Part shown: one piece after another, positions 22,979 to 31,442 of the stretch | Numbering within the stretch: the first letter of the stretch is position 1 | How the letters are laid out: each line of letters opens with the position of its first letter | Assembly (NCBI RefSeq): GCF_000177195.2 | Contig: NC_015953.1 | Coordinates: 2,170,001-2,234,000 of the forward strand | From: Streptomyces sp. SirexAA-E | GTDB lineage: Bacteria > Actinomycetota > Actinomycetes > Streptomycetales > Streptomycetaceae | Length of the DNA: 64,000 nt | Reading direction: 5' to 3' | Position numbers and translations under genes: made by a program | Notes under the pieces: generated by a model | What the model was told of the DNA's origin: nothing | The model's input: the letters and a program-made list of their open reading frames with translations, nothing else | Database searches by the model: none

Positions 22979-23863
22979 TCAGCCCTTGGGGACGATCTGG
23001 ATGTCCATGTCGATCTCGATGCTGGAGCCGACCACGGCGATCCCGCGGGCCAGCATCGTCTGCCAGGTGAGGGTGAAGTCCTCCCGGTGCAGCTCCGTGG
23101 TGGCACGGCAGGCCGCGCGTACCTCGCCCTCCAGTCCGTTGCCCAAGCCGAGATAACGGGTGTCCAGCGTCACCGTGCGGCTCACGCCGTGCAGGGTGAG
23201 CGCACCGCTGACCCCCCAGCGGCTGCCGCCCCGGTGGACGAAGCGGTCGCTGTAGAACTCCAGCGTGGGGTAGCGCCCGACGTCGAGGAAGTCGGAGGAG
23301 CGCAGGTGGTCGTCGCGCATCTGGACGTTCGTGTCGATCGACGCGGCGTCGATGACGACGTGCATGGCGGAGTCCTCCATGCGGTCGGCGATCCTGACCG
23401 CCCCGGCGAAGGTGTTGAACCTGCCCCGGATGCGGGCCATCCCGATATGACGGGCCGTGAATCCGATCTGGGAGTGCATCGGCTCGACCTCCCAGTCCCC
23501 CGGGGCCGGGAGCTGAGGCGGCTGGGACACCTGGAGCGTGACGTCCCCGAGCCCGGTGTGCCCGCCCTCGGGGACGGTGGCCGGGCTGTGGAACGGGGTG
23601 AAACCCTCCGCCGTGACAGCCAGCCGGTAGTCGCCCGGCGGGAGCGTGGCGACGACGCTCCCGAACGGATCCGTCTCGCCGCCGACGACCTTGCGGCCGG
23701 AGGCGTCGGCGACGGTGAACTCCGCCTGCCTCACCGGTTCACCCACGGGGTCCAGCACCCGGCAGCTGAGCAGACCGGCGGTGGACGGCACCGGCAGCCC
23801 CGCGAGGGCGCTGTTGAACGCGGCGCCGGACTTCGCCTTCTTGCCTAGCAAACGGCCGAACAT
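22979..23863 (-). CDS. YceI-family protein with N-terminal carboxypeptidase-regulatory-like domain
   Basis: About 294 aa from ATG 23863 (GGGGAG 9 nt upstream; GTG 23869 is also in frame). Residues about 25-115 form a beta-sandwich of the carboxypeptidase-regulatory/Ig-like type (GLLSCRVLDPVGEPVRQAEF; LPPGDYRLAVTAEGF). The C-terminal half is YceI/lipocalin-like (GDWEVEPMHSQIGFTARH, FLDVGRYPTLEFYS, LTLHGVSRTVTLD). YceI proteins bind isoprenoid or amphiphilic ligands. No signal peptide is seen, so it is probably cytosolic here. The fusion is typical for Streptomyces. Confidence 0.85.
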   Translation of the reverse strand: MFGRLLGKKAKSGAAFNSALAGLPVPSTAGLLSCRVLDPVGEPVRQAEFTVADASGRKVVGGETDPFGSVVATLPPGDYRLAVTAEGFTPFHSPATVPEGGHTGLGDVTLQVSQPPQLPAPGDWEVEPMHSQIGFTARHIGMARIRGRFNTFAGAVRIADRMEDSAMHVVIDAASIDTNVQMRDDHLRSSDFLDVGRYPTLEFYSDRFVHRGGSRWGVSGALTLHGVSRTVTLDTRYLGLGNGLEGEVRAACRATTELHREDFTLTWQTMLARGIAVVGSSIEIDMDIQIVPKG

Positions 23864-24055
23864 GTGCACGTACTCCCCAGGGGCGGTTCTCACCTTCGGA
23901 CCCCTACGGCTGGACGTCGTTGTCGGAGCAGCGGCCCGCCGACGAAGAAACATTCGATCACCGTTGCGACGTTCGAGGCAAACGCGGCAGCTGGACGCGG
24001 GTTGCACCGAGGTGTTACCGAAGGTCCGAATTGACGGTTCCGCTTGTCTCGCCGG

Positions 24056-24850
24056 TCACACGTTCGGGTTCGGGCGGACCACGGGTACGTGGGACAGCCG
24101 CAGACCGAAGTGCTCGCGGTAGGCGGCCAGTACCTCGGCGTCGGTACCGAGCGGCTTCTCGTGCCGCACGCCCCGCGTGGTGGTGACGAGGGTGCGACCG
24201 CTCAGGGTCACGCGCCCGTCGTCGGTCCGCCGTGAACAGACGAGGGACCGTGTGAAATGGGAGTCGGGCGAGGTCCGGTGGTACCAGGCACCGGCCCGGA
24301 AGTCGGCCATCTCCCGGGGCCGCAGATCCAGCCGGAACTGTTCCGACCCGTCGCGCAGCAGGTCCAGGTCCCCGTGCGGAGCGGCCCGGAAACGGAACAC
24401 CCCGCAGGGGTCCCGCTGTTCGGTGCGGTCGTCCAGCGCGAGCGGATGGAGGGCGTGGTCGCCGAACCCGACGTCGGCGAGCCAGGGGCCCGTTGTGTCC
24501 TCGGTCTCCACACGGATCGCCATGTGGTCGTACGGAATGCCCGGGCGCCCGTCGTCGCCGAAGACCCGCGCCTGCACCAGCGTGACGCGGAAACCCAGCG
24601 CGCGCAGCAGCGCGGCGAAGGCGCCGTTGAGTTCGTAGCAGAAGCCGCCGCGACGGCCCGTCACGATCTTGTGGACAAGCCTCTTCTCCTCCAGGGCGAC
24701 GTCCTCGCCGAGATGGATCGAGAGGTTCTCGAACGGCACCGCCGTCAGGTGGCGGATCTGCAGCTCCCTCAGGGCCGCCGCGTCGGCACGCCCAGGGCGG
24801 GCGGCTCGGATGCGCTCCAGGTAGGCGTCCACCCAGTCGTCGTCGTTCAT
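24056..24850 (-). CDS. Arylamine N-acetyltransferase
   Basis: 264 aa with the complete NAT catalytic triad: Cys71 in RGGFCYELN, His109 in PYDHMAI and Asp126 in LADVGFGD. It transfers acetyl from acetyl-CoA to arylamines, hydrazines or related amines, and some homologues act in antibiotic biosynthesis. Start ATG 24850; CAGACT lies 6 nt upstream, a weak leaderless candidate. It is divergent from the PPOX gene. Confidence 0.92.
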   Translation of the reverse strand: MNDDDWVDAYLERIRAARPGRADAAALRELQIRHLTAVPFENLSIHLGEDVALEEKRLVHKIVTGRRGGFCYELNGAFAALLRALGFRVTLVQARVFGDDGRPGIPYDHMAIRVETEDTTGPWLADVGFGDHALHPLALDDRTEQRDPCGVFRFRAAPHGDLDLLRDGSEQFRLDLRPREMADFRAGAWYHRTSPDSHFTRSLVCSRRTDDGRVTLSGRTLVTTTRGVRHEKPLGTDAEVLAAYREHFGLRLSHVPVVRPNPNV

Positions 24851-24940
24851 GCCCGAAGTCTGCCCCGGCGCCGGGGACTACGTCATGCGTCCCGGGTACG
24901 ACTCGGTCCACCGGCCGAGGCGGCGGACCCGGCAGGAGAT

Positions 24941-24953
24941 TAGCGTGCGGGGC
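24941..24953 (+). promoter_or_regulatory. Leaderless -10 element of the PPOX-like gene
   Basis: TAGCGT (24941-24946), then 7 nt, then ATG 24954. The alternative reading is AGGAG (24934-24938) serving a GTG start at 24945; the two cannot both be right. Confidence 0.4.
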
Positions 24954-25409
24954 ATGACGGAACATCAGCCGGCGCGTGCTCCGGAACAGCGTAAGCAGGA
25001 CGTGCTCGACCGCCTGGAGCAGGACATCGACGCCTGGGTGGCGACGGCGTCCCAGGACGGTCTGCCGTGCCTGGTTCCGCTGTCGTTCGTGTGGGACAGG
25101 GGGGCACTGCTGATGGCCACCCGGCGGGGGAATCCGACCGCGGTCAATGTGACACCCTCCGGGCCGGCCCGGGTCTCTCTGGGGCACACCCGCGACGTGG
25201 TGCTCGTCGACGGGACGGCGCAGGTGGTGGAGGGGGTGGACCTGCCCACCGGGTCGGCCGACGCCTTCACCGCGAAGCTGGGCTGGGATCCGCGCGCCCG
25301 CTCCTCCTGGGTGTACCTGCGCGTCACACCGGACACCGTCCGAGCGTGGCGTGAGGTGAACGAGCTCGCCGGACGGCAGCTGATGCGCGACGGGGAATGG
25401 CTGGTCTGA
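24954..25409 (+). CDS. Pyridoxamine 5'-phosphate oxidase-like FMN-binding protein
   Basis: 151 aa split-barrel protein. The sequence EQDIDAWVATASQDGLPCLVPL, then WDRGALLMATRRGNPTAVNV, then VRVSLGHTRDVVLVDGTA-like strands is typical of the PPOX/F420-binding class. Substrate and cofactor (FMN or F420) are unknown; F420 use is common in actinobacteria. Start ATG 24954 or GTG 24945 (see promoter entry). Confidence 0.78.
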   Translation: MTEHQPARAPEQRKQDVLDRLEQDIDAWVATASQDGLPCLVPLSFVWDRGALLMATRRGNPTAVNVTPSGPARVSLGHTRDVVLVDGTAQVVEGVDLPTGSADAFTAKLGWDPRARSSWVYLRVTPDTVRAWREVNELAGRQLMRDGEWLV

Positions 25410-25441
25410 GAGGCGGGTCCGGAACCGCCCGGTCGCCGCGT

Positions 25442-28060
25442 TCACGAGCGGCCCGCCGCGCGCAGCCCCGCCCCGGCGCCCGAGACCGCGATCGCCCCGT
25501 CGGTGTCCGTACGCATGACCTTCGCGCCCTCCGCTCGGAGCGCCTCCAGGGTCCGGGCCGCCGGGTGCCCGTACGGATTGCCCGTGCCGCAGCTGATGAG
25601 GGCGAGCCGGGGGCGGGCGCTGCGCAGGAGGGCGGGGTCCTGGTACGCGGATCCGTGGTGCGCCACTTTGAGGACGTCCACCCGGGGCAACGCCGGATAG
25701 CTGCGCAGGACCCCTTGCTGGGCGGGGGGTTCGAGGTCGCCGAGCAGCAGCAGGGTCAGGGCACCGGACCGCGCGAACAGGGTGAGGCTGGAGTCGTTGG
25801 GCTCCGTCAGGAAGTACGGCACGACGCCCGGCCCCTGTGCCACGGGCCACAGGACCTGCCAGTCGAGCGGCCCGAGACGGCGGCGCTCCCCCGGCACGGC
25901 CGGGACCACCGGTACGTGTGCCGCCGCAGCCGTTCTCCTCACGAACGCCGCCTGTTCCACCGGTTCCTGGAGGATGGTCGTCTGGACGGCTCCGACCTCC
26001 CGTCCTCGCAGCACCCCCGGCAGTCCCCGTACGTGGTCGGCGTGGAAATGCGTGAGAAGCACAAGCGGCACACGCGTGATGCCGAGGTCACGCAGACACC
26101 GGTCGACCGGCCGGGGGTCCGGGCCGGTGTCGACGACGACTCCGGTGCCCTTTCCGGCGGCGAGCACCATCGCGTCCCCCTGTCCCACGTCGCAGAGGGC
26201 GAACGCCCAGCCGGGCGGTGGCCACCCGGTCACGATCCTCGTGAGCGGCACGGGCCTGAGGACCGCGAGGACCAGGAGGAACGCGGCGGCCGAGCAGACC
26301 CACGGGTGGCGGGCCAGACGCCGGGCGGACAGCACCAGTACGGCGGTGACGGCGGCCAGCAGGGCGGCGCCGCGCCACCCGCCGGGCCAGTCGGCCTCGG
26401 CCCCGGGCAGGGACGCTCCGGTGCGGGCGACCGACGCGATCCACCCGACCGGCCAGCCGGCGACCGTGGCCAGCGCCTGGGCCGACGGCATCGACACCTG
26501 GGCCACGGCGAGCGCCGCGAATCCCAGGACCGTGGCGGGAGCCACGGCGAACTCCGCGAGCAGATTGCAGGGCACCGCCACCAGGCTCACCCGTGAGGCG
26601 AGGACGACGACCACGGGGGCGCAGACCGCCTGGGCGGCCCCAGCCGCGGCCAGCACCTCGGCGAGCCTCGGCGGGACCCTGTGCCGTTGCAGCGCACTGC
26701 TCCACCCCGGGGCGAGGGTCAGCAGCGCCCCCGTGGCAAGGACGGACAGCAGGAAGCCGTAACTACGGGCCAGCCACGGGTCGTAGAGCACCAGCAGCAG
26801 AACGGCCGTGGCCAGGGCGGGAATCAGCGATCTGCGTCGGCCCGTCCCGATGGCGAGCAGGGTGATCAGCCCGCAGGCCGCCGCGCGCAGGGCGCTCGGC
26901 TCGGGACGGCAGACGATGACGAAGGCGAGAGCGATGACTCCGCCGGTCAGGGCGGTCAGGCGCAGCGAGATGCCCAGGCGTGGCGCCAGGCCCCGGCGTT
27001 CGCTGCGCAGGGCGGACCCCGGGGGCCCGATGAGGAGAAAGAGCAGGATCGACAGGTTGGCACCGGAAACCGCCAGCAGATGGGTGAGATCGGTGGCCTT
27101 GAAGGCGTCGTGGAGTTCGGGCGTGACCCGCGAGGTGTCGCCGACCACCAGCCCCGGCAGAAGCGCTCGCGCGTCGGCGTCGAGCCCGTCCGTGGCCTGC
27201 CGCAGACCGGACCGCAGCCGTCCTGCCACGCGCTGCACGAGGCTCGGTGCGCTGATGACCTCCGGCGGGGCGCCCGCGTCCGCGCGGATCACGGCCGCGA
27301 TGCGCTCGCCCTCATGGCGCGGCGGGGCGAACCGTCCGCTGATCCGAAGGCCGGTCGAGGGAAGCAGCCGCTCCCACCTCTCGGCGGCAGCGCCCGGCGT
27401 GACCATGACGAGCACCGGGGTACGCAGCCGGGTGACGGACCCGTCCGGCGCGGTGAGCCGGGTGACCTCGGTGTCCAGGAGGAGGGAGAGGGGCATGCTG
27501 TGGTCGCCCCGGACCTGCGGCCGGGTCCTGCGCGGGTCGGACGTGACGGTCACCTCCGCCTCGGCACGGGCGAAGTCCTGGGCGAGGCGGGGCACGGGCC
27601 CGCTCCGGGCGTCCGCCCCGTGCAGTCCTGCGGCCGCAGCGCCGGCCGCGGCGCAGAGCAGCACCGCGGCGGCGGTGCTGCCGCGCCACCACGCACGCAC
27701 CGGGGCGCCGCCACCACGCCTGGCACGGATCAGGGCGCCGTCACCACGCCCGGCCCGCTCGGGGGCGCCGCGGCCACGCCCGGCCCCGGACGGTGCCGGG
27801 GCGGCCGCGCAACCGCGCCTGGGCCGGCCCCGTGACGCCCGGCCGGCGGCCCATGATCCGCCCATGATCGCCAGAGCCGCGCAGGTACAGAGGGCGGCTC
27901 CCACGGCCACCCAGCGGCCCGCTACGTCCAGGACCAGCGCGGCGGCGGCCCAGGCGGCGAGGGCAGGAGGGACGAGCCGGAGGTCGAGCGGCCCTTCCTG
28001 CTGCGGGTCGGCCACGCCGAGTCTGCGGCCCGAGGCGCTGTGGACGTCGGTACCGCTCAT
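25442..28060 (-). CDS. comEC: ComEC/Rec2-type DNA-uptake channel protein
   Basis: 872 aa from ATG 28060. N-terminal hydrophobic helices and an OB-fold-like region lead to the Competence domain (THLLAVSGANLSILLFLL), many membrane segments (about 400-620) and a C-terminal metallo-beta-lactamase domain (LLTHFHADHVRGLPGVL; KVAHHGSAYQDP). In competent bacteria ComEC carries single-stranded DNA across the membrane. Natural transformation is not established in Streptomyces, so the role here is open. The start overlaps the comEA stop (ATGA). The frame is accidentally open beyond the start through comEA. Confidence 0.92.
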   Translation of the reverse strand: MSGTDVHSASGRRLGVADPQQEGPLDLRLVPPALAAWAAAALVLDVAGRWVAVGAALCTCAALAIMGGSWAAGRASRGRPRRGCAAAPAPSGAGRGRGAPERAGRGDGALIRARRGGGAPVRAWWRGSTAAAVLLCAAAGAAAAGLHGADARSGPVPRLAQDFARAEAEVTVTSDPRRTRPQVRGDHSMPLSLLLDTEVTRLTAPDGSVTRLRTPVLVMVTPGAAAERWERLLPSTGLRISGRFAPPRHEGERIAAVIRADAGAPPEVISAPSLVQRVAGRLRSGLRQATDGLDADARALLPGLVVGDTSRVTPELHDAFKATDLTHLLAVSGANLSILLFLLIGPPGSALRSERRGLAPRLGISLRLTALTGGVIALAFVIVCRPEPSALRAAACGLITLLAIGTGRRRSLIPALATAVLLLVLYDPWLARSYGFLLSVLATGALLTLAPGWSSALQRHRVPPRLAEVLAAAGAAQAVCAPVVVVLASRVSLVAVPCNLLAEFAVAPATVLGFAALAVAQVSMPSAQALATVAGWPVGWIASVARTGASLPGAEADWPGGWRGAALLAAVTAVLVLSARRLARHPWVCSAAAFLLVLAVLRPVPLTRIVTGWPPPGWAFALCDVGQGDAMVLAAGKGTGVVVDTGPDPRPVDRCLRDLGITRVPLVLLTHFHADHVRGLPGVLRGREVGAVQTTILQEPVEQAAFVRRTAAAAHVPVVPAVPGERRRLGPLDWQVLWPVAQGPGVVPYFLTEPNDSSLTLFARSGALTLLLLGDLEPPAQQGVLRSYPALPRVDVLKVAHHGSAYQDPALLRSARPRLALISCGTGNPYGHPAARTLEALRAEGAKVMRTDTDGAIAVSGAGAGLRAAGRS

Positions 28061-29502
28061 GGCCGGACCAGCGGACGCAGGTCCGCGAACCGGCGGTCGC
28101 CGATGCCGTTGACCTCGCGGAGCTCGTCGACGGAACGGTAACCGCCGTGCTCGGTGCGGTAGTCGACGATGTGCTGGGCGAGCACCGGGCCGACACCGGG
28201 CAGGCTCTCCAGCTGTTCCGGCGTCGCCGTGCTCAGACTCACCGGCGCGGCCGTTCCGGGCTGTCCGGCCGCCGTGCCGCCTCCGGCCGCCGCCCCTCCG
28301 GCCGTTCCGCCCGGGGCCGGCTGCACACCCGGCAGGCCGACCACCACCTGCTCGCCGTCGGTGAGGACGCGCGCCCGGTTGAGCCCGGTCATGTCGGTGC
28401 CCTCCCGCACCCCTCCGGCGGCGGCCAGGGCGTCGGCGACCCGCGAACCCGACGGAAGCCGCTGGATCCCCGGCCTGCGCACCTTGCCGCTCACGTCGAC
28501 GACGATCTGCCCGCCCGACGCGGCGGCCGGATCCGCAGCCACCGGCCCGGTCGCGGGACCGGGGGGACCGGACGGGGCGGAGCCCGCGGAGGGCACCAGG
28601 GCCTCGGCCGCCGCCCGCACCCGCTCGGGGGCGCCCACCGCTTGGGGGCGGGCCGACCAGAAGTGCGCCCCGGCGAGGACGGCCGCGCCGACCAGCACGA
28701 CGGCCAGCGCGGCGAGCGATCTGGGCTCCAGAGAACACCGGAGCTGAAGCCAGAGCGGCAACCGGTCGCGCACGGCGGGGCCGACCGCACGCCACCAAGG
28801 CGGCGGCCCCGGCGGTGCTTCGGGCGGGATCCCCCGACGGGGTCCGGGCCGTCCGACGTCCCCGGCTGCGGCGGCCCCAGGGGCGCGCCCCGCCGGGAGT
28901 GCCACGGCGGCGGCCCACGACGGGACCGGGCGCGCTCCCCGGGCTCCCGGGAAGAGCGGGGCCCCCGGCGGCGCCCCGGCCCCCTCTCGGCCACTCGTAC
29001 CCGGCCTCGCCCCGCCCCGAGGGCCCCCGCCCGTCCCACCTCCCGCCGGTGCACCCGGCCCGGCCCCCGCACCCGCACCCGCCACGGGCTGCCGACTGCC
29101 CGGCGCGGGCGCCCCCCGCGCCGCCAGTGGGAATCCGGCAGAGGCCCCCGGAGACCCGGTGGCGGGCCTGCCCGCACGCGGCCCCGTAAGCACGGTCGGA
29201 GCCACCCCACCACCGCCCGCTCCCCCGGCGGCACGGCGCCCGGCCATCAGCGCGTCCGCGCGGAGGCGCGAAGCCGCCGCCGCGGCGTCCGGCTCGCGCG
29301 CCGTCCGCCGACGACGGGCATGACGACCCCCGGGGCCGGTGCCCGCGCCGCCCCGTGGGGCGACGCCCGGTCCCGGACGCGCGCGCCCCAGAGAGCCGGG
29401 CGAGGAGCGGCCCCCACTGCGGGGCGGCTGATCGGTGATGCCGCCGCCCGGCCTGGCGGCGGCGACGACACGACGGGTTGCGTCGACTGTTCGGAGGGTC
29501 AT
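28057..29502 (-). CDS. comEA: ComEA-type DNA-binding protein with long low-complexity N-terminus
   Basis: About 481 aa from ATG 29502 (start uncertain; ATG 29523 and 29550 are in frame). Residues 1 to about 260 are a Gly/Ala/Pro/Arg-rich, surely disordered stretch. Then come a membrane segment (SLAALAVVLVGAAVLAG), an SLBB domain (IVVDVSGKVRRPGIQRLPSG) and tandem helix-hairpin-helix motifs (LESLPGVGPVLAQHIVDYR; LREVNGIGDRRFADL) that bind DNA outside the membrane. Standard ComEA proteins lack such a large cytosolic arm. It is coupled to comEC by a 4-bp overlap. Confidence 0.87.
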   Translation of the reverse strand: MTLRTVDATRRVVAAARPGGGITDQPPRSGGRSSPGSLGRARPGPGVAPRGGAGTGPGGRHARRRRTAREPDAAAAASRLRADALMAGRRAAGGAGGGGVAPTVLTGPRAGRPATGSPGASAGFPLAARGAPAPGSRQPVAGAGAGAGPGAPAGGGTGGGPRGGARPGTSGREGAGAPPGAPLFPGARGARPVPSWAAAVALPAGRAPGAAAAGDVGRPGPRRGIPPEAPPGPPPWWRAVGPAVRDRLPLWLQLRCSLEPRSLAALAVVLVGAAVLAGAHFWSARPQAVGAPERVRAAAEALVPSAGSAPSGPPGPATGPVAADPAAASGGQIVVDVSGKVRRPGIQRLPSGSRVADALAAAGGVREGTDMTGLNRARVLTDGEQVVVGLPGVQPAPGGTAGGAAAGGGTAAGQPGTAAPVSLSTATPEQLESLPGVGPVLAQHIVDYRTEHGGYRSVDELREVNGIGDRRFADLRPLVRP

Positions 29503-29605
29503 GCCCACCGACGCTAGACACATCCGTCGAAACGCGCTGAGCAGCCCCAATTCCGGTGGATAACTGTCCAGTTGTGGATAAGTCCGCCACCCGCGGGGGT
29601 GAGGA

Positions 29606-30451
29606 TCAGCGTGGTGACACGACCGCGCCCACCAGCCCGGGCCCGGTGTGCGCGCCGATGACCGCGCCCACCTCGCTCACATGGAGATCCGCCAGGCCCG
29701 GCACCCGTCCCCGCAGCCGCTCCGCGAGCCGCTCCGCGCGGTCCGGTGCTGCCAGATGATGCACCGCGATGTCCACGGCTCCCGCTCCGGCACGCTCCGC
29801 GACGATCTCCTCGAGCCGTGCGATGGCTTTGGACGCCGTCCGCACCTTCTCCAGCAGTTCGATGCGCCCGCCCTCCAGTTGCAGGAGCGGCTTCACGGCC
29901 AACGCGGAGCCCAGCAGTGCCTGCGCGGTGCCTATCCGTCCACCCCGGCGCAGATAGTCGAGCGTGTCGACGTAGAAGTACGCGGCGGTGCCCGCCGCCC
30001 GCTTCTCCGCGGCGGCGACCGCGTCGTCCAGGCCGCCCCCCTGTCCGGCGGTCTCGGCGGCGGCCAGCGCGCAGAAGCCCAGGGCCATGGCCACCATCCC
30101 GGTGTCGACGACACGCACCGGCACCGGCGCGTCCTTCGCGGCGAGCAGCGCGGCGTCGTACGTGCCCGAGATCTCCGCCGACAGGTGCAGGGAGACGATG
30201 CCGGAGGCTCCCGCCTCGGCCGCGGCGCGGTAGGCGGTGGCGAAGACTTCGGGACTGGGCCGGGAGGTGGTCACGGAGTGGCGTTTCTGCAGCGCCAGGG
30301 CCAGCGACCTGGCCGAGATCTCCGTTCCCTCCTCGAAGGCCTGATCGCCCAGGACGACGGTGAGCGGCACAGCACTGATGCCGTGCCGCTCCATCGTCTG
30401 GCGCGGCAGGTAGGCCGTGGAATCGGTGACGATCGCGACATGGCGGGACAT
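29606..30451 (-). CDS. DegV family fatty-acid-binding protein
   Basis: 281 aa. The start VAIVTDSTAYLPRQTMERHG and the middle TSRPSPEVFATAYRAA are DegV signatures; GGRIGTAQALLGSALAVKPLL is the lipid-contact region. Members bind fatty acids (FakB-like) and may present them to a kinase. TAATCT (30459-30464) stands 7 nt before the ATG with no SD, so leaderless translation is likely. It lies between the comEA and leuS groups, on the same strand. Confidence 0.88.
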   Translation of the reverse strand: MSRHVAIVTDSTAYLPRQTMERHGISAVPLTVVLGDQAFEEGTEISARSLALALQKRHSVTTSRPSPEVFATAYRAAAEAGASGIVSLHLSAEISGTYDAALLAAKDAPVPVRVVDTGMVAMALGFCALAAAETAGQGGGLDDAVAAAEKRAAGTAAYFYVDTLDYLRRGGRIGTAQALLGSALAVKPLLQLEGGRIELLEKVRTASKAIARLEEIVAERAGAGAVDIAVHHLAAPDRAERLAERLRGRVPGLADLHVSEVGAVIGAHTGPGLVGAVVSPR

Positions 30452-30562
30452 GAGCCGGAGATTACCTTCCGGAGCGGGTACAGGTCAGCCCGGGCCCGGC
30501 CCGCCGGTCTTTCCGTTTGCTCCGGAAGATGTCCGGCCGCTGTCGGCCAGGACCGGTTCGCG

Positions 30563-31297
30563 TCAGTTCGTCGTCTCCGGCCTGGCGGACTTCTGCCAGG
30601 GGTACCGGCCGGCCGCTCGCGGGTCCGGCCGTGTGAGGGCCTGCGGTCCTTCGGCGCCGGCCGGTCCGCCCCTGTCCTGACCCGCGCCACCGGGGGTCCG
30701 GTCCGCCGGGTCGCCCTGCCGGTGCCGGCGTGTGTCGCCGACCGTCGGCTCGTCCGTCGTCCAGTGCCGCAGGGCTCCCGCCTCCACGTCGATCTGCGCG
30801 TTCAGGGCGGCGAGGTCGTCGTCGGCGAACTGCCGCGCCCGGTCACGTGCCGCCCAGCGCAGCGACTCGGCGGAGTGCGTGATGCGCTCCGTACGCTCCT
30901 TCAGGCCGGGCAGCAGGGTCGCGACCGTCGCCCGGTCCGGCTCGCGCTCCAGGCGCTTGAGGTCCTCGTCGAGCTCCCGCCCGTGCGCGCTCAGCCGCTC
31001 GAAGAGACCCAGCGACTCGCGCAGGGAGGCGTCCTCGGCCACCCCGGCTTCCAACGCGTCCTGGGTCGCCCGCATCGAGGTCCGCAGGGCGAGCCGCAGC
31101 TGCGCGAGCTCCCCCGCCACGCCCGGCTGACCGTAGCTCTTGGCCCGCAGCGTGGTGTCCTCCACGGAACGGCGGGCCTGAGTGATCGTGCGGTCCACGC
31201 CCCGCTTGGCGGCCCGCACCGTCTTGACACCGGCGTACACCCCGAGCGCGACGAAGGTGACGAACAGCAGCGTCAGGATCAGGATCAAGGCTTCCAT
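30563..31297 (-). CDS. Membrane-anchored helical protein, unknown function
   Basis: About 244 aa from ATG 31297 (AGGGGCG upstream). An N-terminal membrane helix (EALILILTLLFVTFVALGVY, 2-21) leads into a long charged helical region rich in heptad-like Leu/Ala/Arg (about 25-175), suggesting a cytosolic coiled coil, then a Pro/Arg/Gly-rich tail. I know similar conserved hypotheticals beside leuS in Streptomyces but no function. Confidence 0.72.
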   Translation of the reverse strand: MEALILILTLLFVTFVALGVYAGVKTVRAAKRGVDRTITQARRSVEDTTLRAKSYGQPGVAGELAQLRLALRTSMRATQDALEAGVAEDASLRESLGLFERLSAHGRELDEDLKRLEREPDRATVATLLPGLKERTERITHSAESLRWAARDRARQFADDDLAALNAQIDVEAGALRHWTTDEPTVGDTRRHRQGDPADRTPGGAGQDRGGPAGAEGPQALTRPDPRAAGRYPWQKSARPETTN

Positions 31298-31356
31298 GAA
31301 CGCCCCTAGGGTATCGGCGGCTGCCGGTGTGCGGTCGCTCCTCCACCGTAAACGGA

Positions 31357-31399
31357 ACGGGCAGGCCGAGGGTTCCTGCGGAACCCCCAACCTGCCCGT
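31357..31399. terminator. Terminator after leuS
   Basis: Two nested stems: ACGGGCAGG (31357-31365) with CCTGCCCGT (31391-31399) outside, and GGGTTCC (31370-31376) with GGAACCC (31380-31386) inside. It lies 44 bp beyond the leuS stop. Confidence 0.7.
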
Positions 31400-31442
31400 A
31401 GGGGAAAGCCCTGGCTGCCGTGCCGGCGGCCGGAAACCGTCG

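Noticed and set aside
28061..29590. Extension of the comEC frame upstream through comEA (would give about 1380 aa)
   Set aside because: Residues are low-complexity Arg/Gly/Pro without homology, and the comEA frame has SLBB and HhH domains over the same DNA. ATG 28060 overlaps the comEA stop.
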